Below, one piece after another: positions 52,643-63,720 of a DNA stretch of 64,000 nt. Each line of letters opens with the position of its first letter. The stretch's first letter is position 1. The notes beneath the pieces were generated by a model, which worked only from the letters and a program-made list of their open reading frames with translations, had not been told where the DNA came from and did no database searches. Origin of the DNA: Phascolarctos cinereus (lineage: Eukaryota; Chordata; Mammalia; Diprotodontia; Phascolarctidae); assembly GCF_002099425.1 (NCBI RefSeq), contig NW_018344164.1:496001-560000 (forward strand). The letters are read 5' to 3'. Both the position numbers and the translations under genes were made by a program.

Positions 52643-53964
52643 CAGTGGTTCTCAAGTGTGGACTGGGATCCTTTCAGAGATTCATGAGGTCAAAACTATT
52701 TTCATAATAACATTAAGATGGTTTATGGATTTGGCTTAAGGAGAGAATAACATACACACTCAATTGGGTATGGAAATCTATCTAACCCTTCAGGAAAATA
52801 GCGGGGGAAAGAGATAAACGAGGGGAGGATGATAGAAGGGAAGGCAGATTGGGGGAGGGAGTAATCAGAAGCAAACACTTTTGAGAAGGAACAGGGTCAA
52901 AGGAGAAAACAGAATAAACTGGGGGTGGGATAGGATGAAAGGAAATATTAGTTAGTTTTTCACATCATGACTACTATGGAAGTGTTTTGCATGACTACAC
53001 ATGTATAACCTGTATCAAGCTGCTTGCCTTCTCAATGAGGGTGGGTGGGGAGGGAGGAAGGGAGAGAATTTGAAACTCAAAGTTTTAAAAACAAGTGTTA
53101 AAAAGTGTTTTACATGCAACTGGGAAATAAGATATACAGGCAATGGGGTATAGAAATATATCCTGCCCTACAGGAAAGTAGACGAGGAAGGGGATGAGAG
53201 TAGGGAGGTCGGTGATAGAAGGGAGGGCAAATTGGGGGAAGAGGTATTCAGAATGCACACTGTCTCGGGGTGGGGGGAGGGAAGAGATGGGGAGAAAATT
53301 TGGAACTCATAATCTTGTGGAAGTGAATGTTGAAAACTATAAATTAATTTAAAAAAATAAAAAGGGTGAAATCACCACTAATGAAGAGGAAATTAAAACA
53401 ATAATTAGGAGCTATTTTGCCCAACTGTATGCCAATAAATCTGACAATCTTAGTGAAATGGATGAATATTTACAAAAATATAAATTGCCCAGATTAACAG
53501 AAGAGGAAATAAAATACTTAACCTCATTTCAGAAAAAGAAAATGAACAAGCCATAAATGAACTCCCTATGAAAAATATCTCCAGGACCAGATGGATTTAC
53601 AAGCAAATTCTATCAAACATTTAAAGAACAATTAATTCCAATACTATATGGACTATTTGGGAAAATAGGCAAAGAAGGAGTCTTACCAAATTCTTTTTAT
53701 GAAACAAATATGGCACTGATGCCTAAATTGCAAAGAGTCAAAACAGAAAGAAAATTATAGACTAATTACCCTAATGAATATAGATTTTAAAATTTTAAAT
53801 AAAATATTAACAGTTACTTGCTTAAAAAAAAAGATGGTTTAAAATCTCTAATATAGCAAATGTTGACAGATAAACCCCACACAAACAAAAGCTCTTTGGG
53901 TGGGTCCTCAATAATTTTTAAGCATGTAAAGTGGTTTTGTGGCCAAAACGTTTGAGAACTATTT
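52643..53964. mobile_element. hAT-like DNA transposon remnant, interrupted by L1
   Basis: The left end CAGTGGTTCTCAA (52,643-52,655) mirrors the right end TTTGAGAACTATT (53,951-53,963) as an imperfect terminal inverted repeat. The flanks GAGGTCAAAACTATTTTCATAA and CAAACAAAAGCTCTTTGGGTGG belong to a known old mammalian hAT-type repeat. No transposase remains. The exact family is not certain. Confidence 0.55.
52726..53830 (+). mobile_element. Chimeric L1 piece: 3'UTR-like block followed by an ORF2 block
   Basis: 52,726-53,360 is L1-tail-like DNA in which a segment (GGxAATxxxATACACxCAATxGGGTATxGAAAT, then GATAGAAGGGAxGGCAxATTGGGGGA) occurs twice, about 380 bp apart. 53,365-53,820 is ORF2 DNA in the same orientation, from just before the RT domain (translating as LPRLTEEEIKYL and [13 protein letters not shown] with frame breaks), ending in a short A-tract. 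The piece is bracketed by AAGATGGTTTA at 52,715-52,725 and 53,831-53,841 and lies inside a hAT-like element. Confidence 0.7.
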
Positions 53965-54439
53965 CCATAGAATGTTTTGCCACAGAAAAAACTATAATGT
54001 TGGTCTTTTTTCCTCAGGTTTCCCAAGTGCTTCATAAACTTATTTTAAAATACTAGAATACATATTTATATACATGTAATGTTCTTTTATCATTATACGA
54101 GATAATATTGGACAAGAAGTGAGAAATCAATTAAGAAAAAGAAGCAGAGAATAGACAAATAGCAACTTCATTTTATTCCAGATTCTGATTCCCTTGCTTA
54201 TGGGAGGAGGGGAAATGTTGTGGCATTTTCAATAACTGTATGTTATTGAATTCTATGACCATCAGAGGCCCTGCTGCATCAGAGGTGTAAGTTGCTACAT
54301 AACATGTTTGGGGTTTTTTTAGTTCATTTTGAACTTAAATACAAAAAGACCAACAAAAAAAAAAACTCACCTCGATTTCCATGTAGATAGCACAACATAA
54401 AAAGGGGGATTCAAATCATGAATTTCCATTTCACACTGT

Positions 54440-54876
54440 TTACTAAAAAAAACAAAACTAATATATACCATGCATTGTTTTCAAAGCTACCTTGTTTTTC
54501 TGTACTTCCTTCTAAGTTTTCTTTTATTTTCTGTGGTGCACTTTGAATTTTTTTTTCTCCTTCCCTCCTCATCCCATCCCACAGCAGTTACTATTAGATA
54601 CAAATATGTGTATATATGTAAAACCATACTATACATACTTCTATTTATCAGTTCTTTCTCTGGATGTGAATAGCATCTTCCTTCATAGGTCCTTTTTAGT
54701 TGTTTTGAGTATTTAGGCATTCAGAGTCCTTAGAACAACATTGCTGTTGCTGTGTACAACATTCTCTTGGTTCTGCTCATTTCGCTCTTCATTATTTCAT
54801 GCAAGTCTTTCCATGGTTTTCTAAAATCAACCAACTCATCATTCTTTATAGCACAGTAGTATTCCATCACAATCAT
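54440..54876 (-). mobile_element. L1 3' end (ORF2 tail and 3'UTR)
   Basis: Contains minus-strand L1 motifs also seen at 48.7-48.9 kb: TTCTTTCTCTGGATGTGAAT, TTGGTTCTGCTCATTTCGCT, CACAGTAGTATTCCAT. Truncated at 54,876. Confidence 0.75.
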
Positions 54877-55630
54877 TATATTTCACTGAAACTGTTAAAT
54901 TTATTGACATATAATTGGGCAAAATAATTCCTTGCAATTGATTTAATTTCGTCTTCATTAGTGGTACATTCACCCCCTTTTTTTTTTAAGTGAGGTAATG
55001 GGTGTTAAGTGACTTGCCCAGCATCACACAGCTAGTAAGTGTCAAGTATCTGAGGTCACATTTGAACTCAGGTCCTCCTGACTCCAGCACTGGTGCTCTA
55101 TCTACTGAGCCACCTAGCTGCCCCTACCCTTTTCATTTTTAATACTAGTAATTTGGTTTCATTTCTCTTTTATTTAAATCATATTAACCAATGGTTTGTC
55201 TGTTTTATTGGGTTTTTTTCCAAAGACCAACCCCTAGTTTTGGTTATTAATTCAATGGTTTCCTTATACTCAATTTTATTAATTTCACCTTTAATTTTTA
55301 GGATTTCCAATTCAGTGTTTAACTGGGGATTTTTAACTTGTTCATTTTCTAGTTTTTTAAATTACATACCCAATTCATTGGTCTGCTCTTTTTCTGTTTT
55401 ATTGATAGAAGCATTTAGAGATATTAATGTTCCTCTGATTACTGCTTTTGCTTACATCCCATAGCTTTTGGCATGTTATCTTGTTATTGTCATTCTCTTA
55501 ATGAAATTATTGATTGTTTCTATAATTTGTTCTTTAACCCACTCATTCTTTAAGATTAGGTTGTTTAGTCTCTAATTAGTTTTTACAGATTGAAAATTAC
55601 TACACAAATATGTTTGTTATCACGGTTATT
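54877..55630 (-). mobile_element. L1 ORF2 middle fragment, interrupted by a WSINE1
   Basis: The minus strand matches the L1 ORF2 stretch upstream of the RT core (GACCAACCCCTAGTTTTGGT; TTTATTGATAGAAGCATTTA; GCTTACATCCCATAGCTTTT, read on plus). It directly abuts the L1 3' end at 54,876, so about 3 kb of L1 is missing between them: either one deleted element or two insertions. Confidence 0.65.
54977..55124 (-). mobile_element. WSINE1-type SINE
   Basis: Reverse complement of the short tRNA-headed SINE: A-tract (as T) at 54,978, GTCACACAGCTAGTAAGTGTC-like core, head ending CCACCTAGCTGCCCC at 55,124. It is the only clear minus-strand WSINE1 copy, inserted into L1. Confidence 0.9.
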
Positions 55631-55669
55631 ATGTTTTCCCCATAATTTTTCTGTTTTTCCTTTATAATT

Positions 55670-55775
55670 TTTGATTGTAAACTCTGAAGGGGAAAGGAGC
55701 ATGTCTTATGTTTATTTGCATGACCCATAGCACATATCAGATTATCATGGACATAGTAGGTATTTGATAAATATT
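55670..55775 (+). mobile_element. L2 LINE 3' tail
   Basis: TGTAAACTCTGAAGGGGAAA, then GACATAGTAGGTATTTGATA. Confidence 0.65.
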
Positions 55776-56414
55776 ACATGATCTCTATGATCCTTTCTAG
55801 TTCTAAAAGCATACGATTCTATTATTTGTTGATTTTGTGATTGATTCCATATGAGTTCAGCATATCACTTAGCACTTAGTTCCTAAAGAACTTGTCACTT
55901 CCTGCTCTTTAGTGATCTGTGATGCAGGCTTTAATGTTTTTAAGTGGACAAAACAGAGCTTAATGAGACTTATGCTACAATATTAAACTTACTTAAATAG
56001 TATGGCAGTAGAAGTTCACTTAGTAGTCTTTATCAAAAATTGTTTAGCCATATGGGTCCAAGACAAAAGCTGGAGATTTCCCCACTAATTTAACAATAGT
56101 GCCACCATGTGACAACATTAAAAACATTTTCCACTATAAAATGTGAAATTTGAAGAAAATTCACAAAAGGAGAGCAAGAAAAATACAAAATACAACTTGG
56201 AAGTCAAAAATCAATACTGATCTACATGGTGATATTTCTTGGCAGCTCAAAAAATAATGCTTAAAGAAAGATTAGGAGGTAATTTAATCTTCATATTTAT
56301 GAAAAATTACTCTTTGGAGGATAATAGCCAACTTAACATTCAGACCTTAAGGGGCAAACATGAAAAACAGGGAAAGAAAGAGGTGAGTTGAAAGTAAGAA
56401 AGAACAGCCTGATT
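55776..56414. other. Nothing recognised beyond a THER1 tail
   Basis: 55,776-55,825 (GATCCTTTCTAGTTCTAAAA) is a THER1 3' end. The remainder is AT-rich. Confidence 0.45.
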
Positions 56415-56610
56415 GCCCAGGGTAAAGACTGCTGGGTTTGGAAGAGGAAGGTTTTGAGTCTTCATATCCTGGCTCTGCCATTTACTGCTTGTGTAGCCTC
56501 AGGCAAGTCACCTAATCTTGCAAGGCCCAGTTTTCTCATTTGTAAAAAATCAGGGGCTTATACTACCTAACTTTTAAGATCTCTTACAGCTCTATATCTG
56601 TGATCCTAAT
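56415..56610 (+). mobile_element. MIR/THER1-type CORE-SINE
   Basis: CTCTGCCATTTACTGCTTGT, then AGATCTCTTACAGCTCTATA. Confidence 0.7.
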
Positions 56611-56789
56611 ATTGAGACTTCTCACCAAAAATCTTAATGCATTTTCAGTTGTCTTGAATGACTTAAAGTACAAACTTTAGAATGAAGAGGAACAGATATT
56701 TACTGGACAATTCATAGATGAGTTGTTTCTATGTTTTCATGAATTACATGGGATTACCACAAGGCAGAGATTAGAAAAGAAAGGATCCA

Positions 56790-57765
56790 GAGTATTGGAT
56801 CTAGCCCTAACCTCATCCATGGCCTCCAGATTTATATCTCCAGCTGTCTATTGGACATCTCAAGCTAAATGTCCCATCTCAAGCTTACCATGTCCAAAAC
56901 TGAACTCATTCTTTTTCCCACCAAACCCTTCCCTCTTCCTAATTTTCCTATTGCTGTCATGGAGGGCACTACTATCCTCCCCATTGTCCAGGCTCACAAC
57001 CTAGGTGTCATCCTCCACTCCTGATTCTTTCTTACCACCCATATCTAATCATTTGCCAAGTTTTGTCCATTTTACTTTCATAACATCTCTCATATAGGTC
57101 CCCTTCTCCCCTTACTCTAGTGTAGGTCCTTATCACCTCACACCTGGACTACTGCAATAGCCTGATAGTCTCACTGTCCTAACTCTTCCTATCCTCCCCT
57201 ACCCTAAGCCATCATCCACTAAGCTATCAAACTGATCTTCCAAATGCACAGGTCTGACCAGGTCACCCCATTGTTCAATAAACTTCAGTGTTTTTCTATT
57301 ATCTCCCGTGTCAAAAATAAAATCTTCTGTTTGACTTTTAAAGTTCTTCCCTGCCTGGCCCTTTCCTGCCTTTCCAGTCTTCTTATATGCTTCTCCCACT
57401 CATGTCACCCCTCCCAAGGTACTCTGTGATCCAGTAACAGTCTCCCATGCAGTTTCTCAAACAAGAAACTCCATTGCTCAGCTACATGCATTTTCAATGT
57501 GTCTCCCATGATAGGAATGCTCTCCTCCTCATCTCTACTTCCTAAAATCCTCCCTTCTTCAAGAATACTTTCTTAATCCCCCTTAATGCTAGCTCCTTCC
57601 CTCTGTGATTATCTCCAGTTATCTTGTATATAGTTTGTTTGTACATAGCTATTGAGCTTTTTGGGACTAGGGACTGTTTTTGTTTCTCTTTGCATCCCAG
57701 TGCTTAGCTCAGTGCCTGACACACAGTAAGTGCATAATAAATGCTAACTGACTTGCATAGATCCT
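56790..57765 (+). mobile_element. L2 LINE, near-complete 3' kilobase
   Basis: The best L2 copy here, in consensus order: CCATGTCCAAAACTGAACTC, GGTGTCATCCTCCACTCCTG, CTGGACTACTGCAATAGCCT, CAGGTCTGACCAGGTCACCC, GGAATGCTCTCCTCCTCATC and AGTGCTTAGCTCAGTGCCTG. No usable ORF. Confidence 0.88.
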
Positions 57766-60700
57766 CTGTAGATCTGCGCAAAGATATGAACAAAAAGCAT
57801 ACAGATGAGAGGAAGTAGATAGATTGAAATCTGTGCCCAGGGAAGAAGTGCCCACAAAGATGAGATCACAGACAGGTCCACTGAAGTTTATCCTTCCACT
57901 GATAGAGATTACAACCCCTCCTTGATAGCGTACATAGTTTTCAAAAATTGTTGCTATACCAGCCTCTCCCACTGGGAGCAAGATAACTTAGCTTAACTAA
58001 GAGGGAGTTCTGGATCTCACCTCAGGGCAGGCCTACACAACATATGGCCTACAGGGGGCTTGCTGCCTGTCAAAGGATTTAATGCAGCCTGGCAAAAAAT
58101 GTAGGGCTGCCACTGGGCACTCTCCTGTTTGTCATGTGTTGTCACGTGACCTGTGGCAACCAACCAACATCACTCTGTCTCTAGTCTAACCTATCTGCCA
58201 CCTGAAGAAGTTTAGCCTATTTGAATTTTGGCCCCTACTTACTGCCAAGTTGTGTAGATCTGCCTTAGGGAAACTTTCCTAGTCTCTACTAGAGCAAGCT
58301 GGGAATAGGGACATGAAGATTGCCAGCTTCTCTCCTGTGTTCCCTGAGTCTTTCCTTCAGCAACCTGAAATGAGGTTGACCAAAGTGCCTGAGATGTCTC
58401 TAAGCTAGAAGAGTCTGAAAGAGGACTGAAGAAGACTGAAGCCATTCCCACCAATTCCTCACCTGACCCCTCAGGTAGAGCAGAACACTCATCTCCATCA
58501 ATAAGGAGAGAGTCCCACACCAATGGGATTTGGGACAGGAGTTACACCAAAGAATAAATATAGTACAACGTAACCATCCTCTCAATACTTAACTGGAATG
58601 GTCAATGGAAAAGAATCAGATGGTCTATAACCAGGCCCTTACATAAAGCCTGTTCTTCTTGGTCGGACTTGCCATAGTTTGAATTCTACTAGTCTAGGCT
58701 TCAAGATTCCAAGTTAGTATCTCTATGAGGAGGCATTTAAGTAGGATTTTAATAGAGGCAAACTTTAGTGTAAGTGAACATAGCTCACTTGGAAAATAAC
58801 AACCAGAAAATTGGAGAGAATGCAACCCTTGAAAGTTCAATCAAAAAACTTACTAGCCATAATCATTAAAAAAAAAAGTTACCAGCAAACAGAGAGCATT
58901 TGAAACCACTAAAGTATAGTACATGGTTCATGACTTTGGTAAGAGAATTGAAACAAAATCCCTAATAGGAAGTAGCTTAAGAAATTTCAAAAGGAAATAC
59001 TATGGCAACATTTAGAGAAGCAAATCAGACTAGTATTATATCTTGGAAGGTCAAGGTCAGAAAAAGAGTTCAAGACTAAGTGTAGTCAAAAGCCATGGAA
59101 ACATATGGGGAAATTAGGAAAGAGCAATATCCTTAAATTTTGTTGCAACGCTCCCTCCCAAATGCAATATATGCCTCAGACAGGTCCCTTTGGGGAGACA
59201 TAACTCCTATTTGGCTGAGAAACCTTTGAAACTTTGATGTTACATATATCAGTCATAAGGGGAAAATGATTTTGGATTGGGAGAAAGACTTGGGAAAGGC
59301 TGAATTTTAAAAGAGACCAGGGAATAGAAAAGGCACACACCTTGCAATGGTTAATGGGATCCCCCAGAGCCTCGGAGGTGAAGAAAGCTGACTTTCCAAA
59401 ATGTCATTTGATTCCCTACCCTTGTCCCCTAGAGACTTCTAAGAGCAGACATTGAAGTCATTCCAAGTTGAAGAGCCCATTTATTTCTGTGTCTTCTGCT
59501 ATCCACCCTAATCTGTATTACTTCCCTGATTTATTACTTCTTACTTGGATTAATATCTTTGTTCTGTATATATAATTATTCTTTGTCTTTTGTGTATCAA
59601 TCATTAGCAGAAGGGAAAGTGGCTCTTATCCTGATCCCCTGAAAGTTCATTGTACCTCTGGACTATAGTAGATAACATAATTATAATCCACTACCTTTCT
59701 TGGAGATTGAAGAGAAGTGAGTGTCCAGCCAAGGCCTACCTCCTACCCCACCCAAAGGTGGAAATTACAGTGTCCCTTGGAGATGTAGAGTGGGACATTC
59801 TAGATCTTATCTATCCTTGCAACCAGGCCTCCCTTAGTCTCCGAGGCCATGGTTTGATCTCATTACATTGGCAAATGGAGGTCCTTGATAATCGTGGTTT
59901 CATCTCAGTGACATCATAGGACAGGAAGTTGGATTAAATGAGGTCAGACTGAATATTCCAGGAAAAATAAAGGGCATGGCATTTTTGCTGTGCCATGGTT
60001 GTGGCCTTCAAAAAAGGTGGTGAGGTCACCCATAAGGAGAGAGAACAGGGAAGTGAGAACTACAGTATTCCTTTGAGGGGATTGTAAAAATTGTGAGTCA
60101 TTCTAAAAGTGTGGGTCATTTTATTTGTACATCAAATACAAGAGTTATACTTCTAAGAGGCAAAGTGCAATGGCAGCCAGTTTTTATCCAATAGCTAAAG
60201 AAAACTGTTTAGCATGGGTGCAATAGAAAAGCTGGGAGGTTCTTTGGGTGAACCAGAATTTAGTTTGGGAATATTTTGCCAAACAAGTGCAGGAGGAATC
60301 AAAGAAGTTCCACACTTCTGATTTTCCTATCCGAACACATTAAGAATAAAATCTAGAAGGGACTGGGAGCTGAGAAAAGGTAATAAAGTCTGGGTCAGAT
60401 AATCCACGAGCACCCTTGAAGTTGGTGAGCTTGAATGGTGCTACAACCAGTTCTAATTACCAATTTAAAACTCATAATCCATTTATTCCATTCAGCCCTC
60501 ATAGAGAAGACTGTATTTTCAGATCTTTGAATAAGAAGAGAAAATACTTGTCACATCTGAAGAAAGTTGATGTTCTAGATGTAGAGAGCAGCAGGATGGA
60601 TAGAAATAGGAATGGGAAAGTTGGACAGGAATAAGAGATAAGTCCATCTGAACAGAGCTGACACAGTCTGGTGGAGAGACTGGCAATAAAATGAGAAGCT

Positions 60701-60989
60701 TGGTTTTTAGAGGAGGATGGAAGATTAGAGACAAAAGGTGACATCAGCAGTAGCATTCTGTACTTCCCTGAGAGAACTGGTGCCAATGGAAGGGATGCTG
60801 GGGGTGACAAATAGATTACAGTAATATAAAGGGTAGAGAAATTAGTCTAAGACTAGGGATTTGTTGTGGGAATAGAGTTGAAGTAAGATTCATGTAACTC
60901 TGTGAAGGAAAAAAAAATGACAGAATTTCATAATGAACTGGATGTAGGATGTAAAGATAAGTAAAATGCCAGGGACAGTGAAATTCAGT
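57766..60989. other. 3.2 kb with no recognised gene or repeat family
   Basis: The longest stretch here that I could not assign. ORFs of 90-103 codons (58,239, 59,650, 60,499) lack protein motifs. 58,020-58,220 has a feel of an old DNA transposon (AACATATGGCCTACAGGGGG) but no ends were found. Confidence 0.4.
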
Positions 60990-61150
60990 TTGCTGAGGTG
61001 TGGTTACCAGTCTGGGGCCTGAGTTTGAATCTTAACTCTGTTACTCACTACCTCTGTGATTGGCAAATGCCAACCTGCATGGGATGCCTTTTCCTTAATT
61101 ATAAATGAGAGGGTGGACTAGATGATCTTCCAGGTTTAAATGCTGTAATT
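60990..61150 (+). mobile_element. THER1-type CORE-SINE
   Basis: GGGCCTGAGTTTGAATCTTA, then GGACTAGATGATCTTCCAGG. Confidence 0.65.
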
Positions 61151-61164
61151 CATTCATCCAAGGA

Positions 61165-61315
61165 AAATTCAATTCAACAACAAATTTATTAATAGTGACC
61201 AGGCACTTATTATCAGGAGAAGACACTCAAAAATAAAGGTTTCTGTGCTAAAGAGTTGATACTATAAGAGGAAAGATATGTCTAGATGACCACAATACAT
61301 ATGCAAGAGAGCCAT
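61165..61315 (-). mobile_element. L2 LINE 3' tail
   Basis: CAACAAATTTATTAATAGTG, then GACCAGGCACTTATTATC. Confidence 0.55.
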
Positions 61316-61904
61316 AAGTCCATCATCATAGATACTCCTCCACAGAGGGAGATCAAAACCCCTTCCAACCCTGAGAGAAGGCTAATATGAATTGCTGTGG
61401 ACCGGTAGTTCATTGCTTGATGGCCAACCTTCTGGTGATGAACATCTCCAAATGTAGCTAGGCTGGTCCTCAGGTGATATAGTCTATTGTCTACTCATAC
61501 TTAAAATCTTTCTGACTCAGTAGGATTTAGCAGAGCCCCAACTCTGCTGGCATAGTCTTTGTGAGCTTATATTCTTTTCCATTTCATAGAGAAGTAACAG
61601 AGTAAAAATTTAGAAGATTATAACAATGTCAATAGGGAAGTGAAGAGGTAGGAGAGTTGAGGGGGGGGCAACACCAAAACACGGAATAGTCATCATGTTA
61701 AGCCTCTTTTCTCAAGCTGAATGATACCACTGAAAGATTAGGAGGTAATGTTGAAAGGAGGAGAAACAATATGAGGTAGAAAGAAAGGTAGTTATTAATT
61801 TTTATTCATTACATACTTGTGGCATAGGGTCAGGTTTTGTGGGGTTTTATGTTTTGTTTGGGGTTTGGTTGGTGGGGGAGGATCCAGAACTGTAAGAATG
61901 GAAG
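61316..61904. other. Nothing recognised; possible unnamed repeat at its start
   Basis: 61,310-61,640 shares a GATxxxACCCCTCC-like phrase with about 25,480 and 57,910. Confidence 0.35.
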
Positions 61905-62065
61905 AATTCCCATTAAGGAAACTCTTTCCACCTATGCAAATCAGCAACCATAACTTGTAGTTTGGAATTGCCTGGGGCACTAAGAGGTTAATTGATTTAG
62001 CCATTTTCACACAGCTAGTATGTGCCAGAGGCAAGATTTGAACCCAGATTCCAGATTCCAAAGTC
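61905..62065 (-). mobile_element. CORE-SINE
   Basis: TGCCTGGGGCACTAAGAGGT, then ACACAGCTAGTATGTGCCAG. Confidence 0.7.
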
Positions 62066-62702
62066 AACCTATCTTTCTTGGACCATATGATCACCAAAAA
62101 AGAGGCATAGGGAAAGGAGGTAAAAGGTTCAGGGACAAAACCTAAGGAGAACACATTGAGGACAGAAGTTTCCTGAATGTAATCAGAAATGACAAACCAG
62201 TTAGTTATTAAAAGTCCTTTCAAGCTAAAGAAAAGATTACAAAGACATAAGAAGTAGACAATTATATAACAAACTAGGGATTTAGTGTGGGAATCATTTA
62301 ATCAACAAGTGACTACTGCTCCAGGCATTCTCAAAGAGCTGAGGATAAAAAGATCAAAGGAAATAGTCCCTGCCCTCCAGAAGTTTACAATCTATCAGAG
62401 GAAATCAAATGTTTACAAAAGAAATATAAAATATGTACGTAGTCATTTGGGGAAGCACTTGCAGCTGAGAGGGGGTCAGAAAAGGCTTCATGGAGGAAAC
62501 CCTCTCTAGCTCACCTTTGAAGGTAATCATGGATTCTAAGAAGTAGAAGTGAGGAAGGAATGTAGTTCAGTAGGGGAGGGGACATCTGTGCAGAGGTGTA
62601 GAAACTGAAAATGGAATGTGGGGTTTAGGGAACAGCAAGTAAACCAGTTGGGTAGGATTGTGGAAAGTGTGAAAATGAGAGTCATGTGCCTGGTAGGGTA
62701 TC

Positions 62703-62884
62703 AACACAATGGAATCATAGATTTAGAGGTAGAAAGGATTTTGGAGGCTGTCTACTTTTAGAAGTCATCAATATTATTTTTCAGATGACGAACTGAAGCA
62801 CAGAAAAGTTAAATGACATGCTCCAGTATCTGAAGGAGGATTCAAATTCAGGTCTTCATGGTTCCTAGTCCAGTGCCCCTTCCA
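62703..62884 (-). mobile_element. THER1-type CORE-SINE inserted in L2
   Basis: GGAATCATAGATTTAGAGGT, then GGATTCAAATTCAGGTCTTC. Confidence 0.75.
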
Positions 62885-63041
62885 AAATTCACCTTGATGT
62901 CAAGTGGTCTAGATGGAGAATGTGAAAGACTTTGAATTGCAGAGGTGCTAGTATTTTATCGTATCAGCAATAGGGAGGCACTGGAGCTTTTTTTTTTTTT
63001 TGCTGACAAGGTCAAGCATGTGCTTTAAGAATGTCAGTTTG

Positions 63042-63200
63042 GGGGCAGCTAGGTGGCACAGTGGATAGAGCACTGGCCCTGGATTCAAGAGGACCTGAGT
63101 TCAAATCAAACCTCAAACACATAACACTTAATAGCTGTGTGACGCTGGGCAAGTTACTTAACCCCATTGCCTAGCCAAAAAGTTAAAAAAAGAAAAAAGA
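63042..63200 (+). mobile_element. WSINE1-type SINE inserted in L2
   Basis: Head GGGGCAGCTAGGTGGCACAG, ending CCCCATTGCCTAGCC and an A-rich tail. The L2 continues on both sides. Confidence 0.94.
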
Positions 63201-63720
63201 AAAAAAGGAATATTGCTTTCTTAGGATTGAGAAGGAAGAACTATAGAGGAGAGATGCTAGATTAGAAGGCTATTACAATGATCAAGATAGGAGGTGAAAA
63301 GAGCTGAACTAGGGTAGTAGTTGGGTAAGTGGGGAGAAGAAGCCAAATGTTGGAGATGTTGTAAGACTTAGCCACTAGCTGAATATCAAGAATGGAGAAG
63401 AGTAAAGAGTTGAGCATGACCCAGAGTGTGAACCTGGGTGACTGGAAAGATGGTGGTGGTCTTGGCAGAAATAGAAGAATTAGGGAGAGGGGTCGGTTCC
63501 AGCAGAAAAACAGAGCTCTGTTTGGGTCATGTTTAGTCTGACATACCTACAGATCACCTAATGGAACTAGGTCAAGGGTCAATTGTTGATGGAGGACTGG
63601 AGCTCAGGAAAGAGATGAGGGCTGGCCAGTATAGATTCAGGAGTCACCTGCATTGAGAGGATAATTGAACCCATGCCAGCCAATGAGAGGTTAGAGGACA
63701 TAGAGAAAAAAGAAAAGAGG

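Larger units (their letters stand above)
62285..63720 (-). mobile_element. Long L2 LINE copy split by a MIR and a WSINE1
   Basis: Pieces 62,285-62,702, 62,885-63,041 and 63,201-63,720 are collinear: GAAAAGGCTTCATGGAGGAA, GCAATAGGGAGGCACTGGAG, GCTATTACAATGATCAAGAT, GGTGACTGGAAAGATGGTGG and GAGGACTGGAGCTCAGGAAA. Confidence 0.8.

Noticed and set aside
55093-55464. 123-codon hydrophobic plus-strand ORF that looks like a membrane protein
   Set aside because: Antisense of L1 ORF2 joined to a WSINE1 head.
59650-59919. 89-codon plus-strand ORF considered as an NGLY1 exon or a retroviral fragment
   Set aside because: No NGLY1 motif and no viral motif; no splice sites of note.
782-63200. tRNA-like A and B box sequences at many sites
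   Set aside because: These are SINE heads, followed by SINE bodies; no free-standing tRNA gene was seen.
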